DNA of 15,819 nucleotides, taken from an uncultured Clostridia bacterium. GTDB taxonomy: Bacteria > Bacillota > Clostridia > UBA1381. The notes beneath the pieces were generated by a model that worked only from the letters and a program-made list of their open reading frames with translations, was not told where the DNA came from and searched no databases. Of the stretch, positions 14,243 to 15,819 are shown one piece after another. The stretch spans positions 1-15,819 of the forward strand of contig CAJUFV010000039.1 in NCBI GenBank assembly GCA_910585795.1. Reading direction: 5' to 3'. The position numbers and the translations under genes were made by a program. Position 1 is the first letter of the stretch. Each line of letters starts with the position of its first letter.

Positions 14243-15819
14243 ATGATAATCAACTGTCTCTGCTTTCCTCCTTCTGTATGAAGAATTACTTTTGACGCAG
14301 CCTTACCCGCTCCATGTTCCGCAAGTAATTCATCCTCAGTCGGTACATATATTTCATCTGTCTCCTCGTCTATCATCAGTACATTATATCCTGAAAAATC
14401 CGCAATTTCAATCCTGTCTATCTGTCCGAGAGCCGTATCAACCTTTGTCTTAATAACAAGATTTGTTCCATTTTTATAAAGAAGCGTACCATAAACCAGT
14501 CTGTATGTAGCGCCATAATTATAATTACCAAGAGCTGTATATATGTGTGGAGAATTATGACCGTTTTTTTCATATTTCCCGTCAGACACCGCCAGCAGTG
14601 TTCTGTTAAGCGTCAACGGATCAACATTTGTACCCTCCTCATTACCAGCCTTAACATAATCAGGATCATCCTCGTCACTCAACGAGAACACTTTAATATA
14701 ATCTATAAGTTTGCCTTCATTATTAGTAACAAAACGAATAATATCCCCGTGTCTTACTCTTGAAACAATCTGTGAGCCATTCGGTCCGTTAAAATAACGG
14801 GTAAAATAAACATCCTCCGCAAAATCCACATATATTCTTGCATTCCCCTGCCAGCCTATTAAACGCCTTACAACATTATCGTTCTCGTCAATAGTCTGTA
14901 TCACCTCATCTACAACTGTAAGCGGAACCTTCTTGTCAATCTCAGGAACCACATCGCTTGTATAATAAACCAATACTCCAGCAGTTCGAGTTTCATCTAC
15001 ATTATAAGCTTCAAGACGATTTCCGACAATATACTGAGCGCCTTCCTTAGGATAATAATTCCAGTCATCAAAATACGTAAGATTAGTCTTAAGATACTGT
15101 TTATCATCATTTATATCTGAAACATTGTTCGATACCGGTACAATAAATACTTTTGTTTTTGAATTTAAAGCCACATTATTTCCGTTGTCACTATTAAATG
15201 CAAGCGTATTCCTCAAATACATTCCTCCGGGTTTTACAGATGAAGTTCTTTTTGAAAAATCATTATACATTGTCATTGTATTATCATGGAATATGTCATT
15301 TTGCTCTGTATTCTCGCTTGCGCCATGATTTGGCGTATCTATATATTTCACCTCACCGTCAGTATTTAATTTATACATAACAGGAACTCTGGCATATATT
15401 AAATTACTTTCGTTCATATTCATTGCCTCATATGATGAGTCAATGGAGATAAGTGTAGATTCCTGATATAAGGACGCATCTCGTAACGCTTCAATCATAC
15501 TTACCGCGGTTTTGCAATTATTCCCATCGATCTTTGTTTTCTTTGCCAGATAAAATTCAGCCATGTCTCCCGTATACGGTAAAAGTTTAACGCCCACTCT
15601 CTGACTGCCTGTGTCAGTATCCAGCCATGCTTTTATCAGAAACCCATACTGCATCTCATCTGTCTTTAACAAATCATATCCGGCTATTCTGCCGCGGTAA
15701 TCAAGATATACAGTATATTTATTACCTACACTCATAGCCTTGGTATTCTTATAGTAATCTGCATTTACAGAATAAATATAGCTTCTGTCTTCAAACTTGA
15801 CCTCCTTATCACCGATAAC
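14227..15819 (-). CDS. Probable cell-surface protein, 5' end cut by window edge
   Basis: The frame is open from base 15819 to the TAA at 14227, giving 530 residues that lack the N-terminus. An internal ATG at 15735 is not the start, because 28 in-frame codons upstream are open and continue the same style of sequence. I see no catalytic motif. The protein is rich in beta-strand, Asn, Asp and Tyr. It contains TVYLDYRGRIAGYDL near the left of the visible part and GDIIRFVTNNEGKLIDYI in the middle. I associate this type of sequence with non-catalytic regions of large Clostridial secreted and S-layer-homology proteins, but that is an impression, not a family assignment. It ends in an ordinary charged tail with no LPXTG anchor and no SLH repeats in the visible part. 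It may help bind substrate or anchor enzymes for the polysaccharide pathway downstream. Confidence 0.75.
   Translation of the reverse strand, partial: VIGDKEVKFEDRSYIYSVNADYYKNTKAMSVGNKYTVYLDYRGRIAGYDLLKTDEMQYGFLIKAWLDTDTGSQRVGVKLLPYTGDMAEFYLAKKTKIDGNNCKTAVSMIEALRDASLYQESTLISIDSSYEAMNMNESNLIYARVPVMYKLNTDGEVKYIDTPNHGASENTEQNDIFHDNTMTMYNDFSKRTSSVKPGGMYLRNTLAFNSDNGNNVALNSKTKVFIVPVSNNVSDINDDKQYLKTNLTYFDDWNYYPKEGAQYIVGNRLEAYNVDETRTAGVLVYYTSDVVPEIDKKVPLTVVDEVIQTIDENDNVVRRLIGWQGNARIYVDFAEDVYFTRYFNGPNGSQIVSRVRHGDIIRFVTNNEGKLIDYIKVFSLSDEDDPDYVKAGNEEGTNVDPLTLNRTLLAVSDGKYEKNGHNSPHIYTALGNYNYGATYRLVYGTLLYKNGTNLVIKTKVDTALGQIDRIEIADFSGYNVLMIDEETDEIYVPTEDELLAEHGAGKAASKVILHTEGGKQRQLIIIKRAE

Noticed and set aside
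1..15819. CRISPR array, tRNA, rRNA, insertion sequence or phage genes
   Set aside because: No regularly spaced repeats, cloverleaf-like sequences, transposase motifs or terminal inverted repeats were found on reading both strands.

Overview
All recognisable genes lie on the minus strand, so transcription runs from high to low coordinates. The DNA is moderately AT-rich. It has GGAGG-type ribosome binding sites, a TTG start, TATAAT promoters, proline/threonine-rich linkers in secreted proteins, and a cellobiose phosphorylase very like those of cellulolytic Clostridia. I read it as a Gram-positive anaerobe of the Clostridia, perhaps a gut or rumen Oscillospiraceae/Ruminococcaceae relative. The order is inference. 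I see no tRNA, rRNA, CRISPR array, insertion sequence or attachment site, and no gene-free stretch longer than about 200 bases.

Layout in transcription order. (1) 14227-15819: C-terminal 530 residues of a protein running off the right edge, probably surface-located, ending in a hairpin terminator (14216-14242). (2) 6819-14196: a tight four-gene operon encoding an unsaturated glucuronyl hydrolase (GH88), a cellobiose phosphorylase (GH94), a HAD hydrolase with an extra N-terminal domain, and a GH38-type alpha-mannosidase. The genes overlap or nearly touch and none has a signal peptide. (3) 2468-6616: a secreted 1382-residue GH5 enzyme with three beta-sandwich modules, a beta-helix region and a Clostridial C-terminal domain. 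It has its own extended -10 promoter and a structured leader of about 140 nt. (4) 1152-2411: a cytoplasmic GH125 alpha-mannosidase, separated from GH5 by a hairpin. (5) 1-1050: a separately promoted secreted protein cut by the left edge, carrying the same beta-helix module as the GH5 protein.

Together the genes fit degradation of a polysaccharide with a beta-1,4-glucan backbone and side chains of alpha-mannose and glucuronate. Xanthan is the best match. GH5 would cut the backbone outside the cell. A lyase not in this window would leave an unsaturated glucuronyl end. After import, GH88 would remove that residue, GH38 and/or GH125 would remove alpha-mannose, and GH94 would phosphorolyse the remaining cellobiose. 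The family assignments come from the sequence; the substrate is inference.

The points most worth checking are the xanthan-type gene set, the GH38 protein's lack of the usual nucleophile aspartate, a beta-helix module shared by two secreted proteins, and a matching sequence element exactly 35 bases upstream of the -10 box in both promoters.
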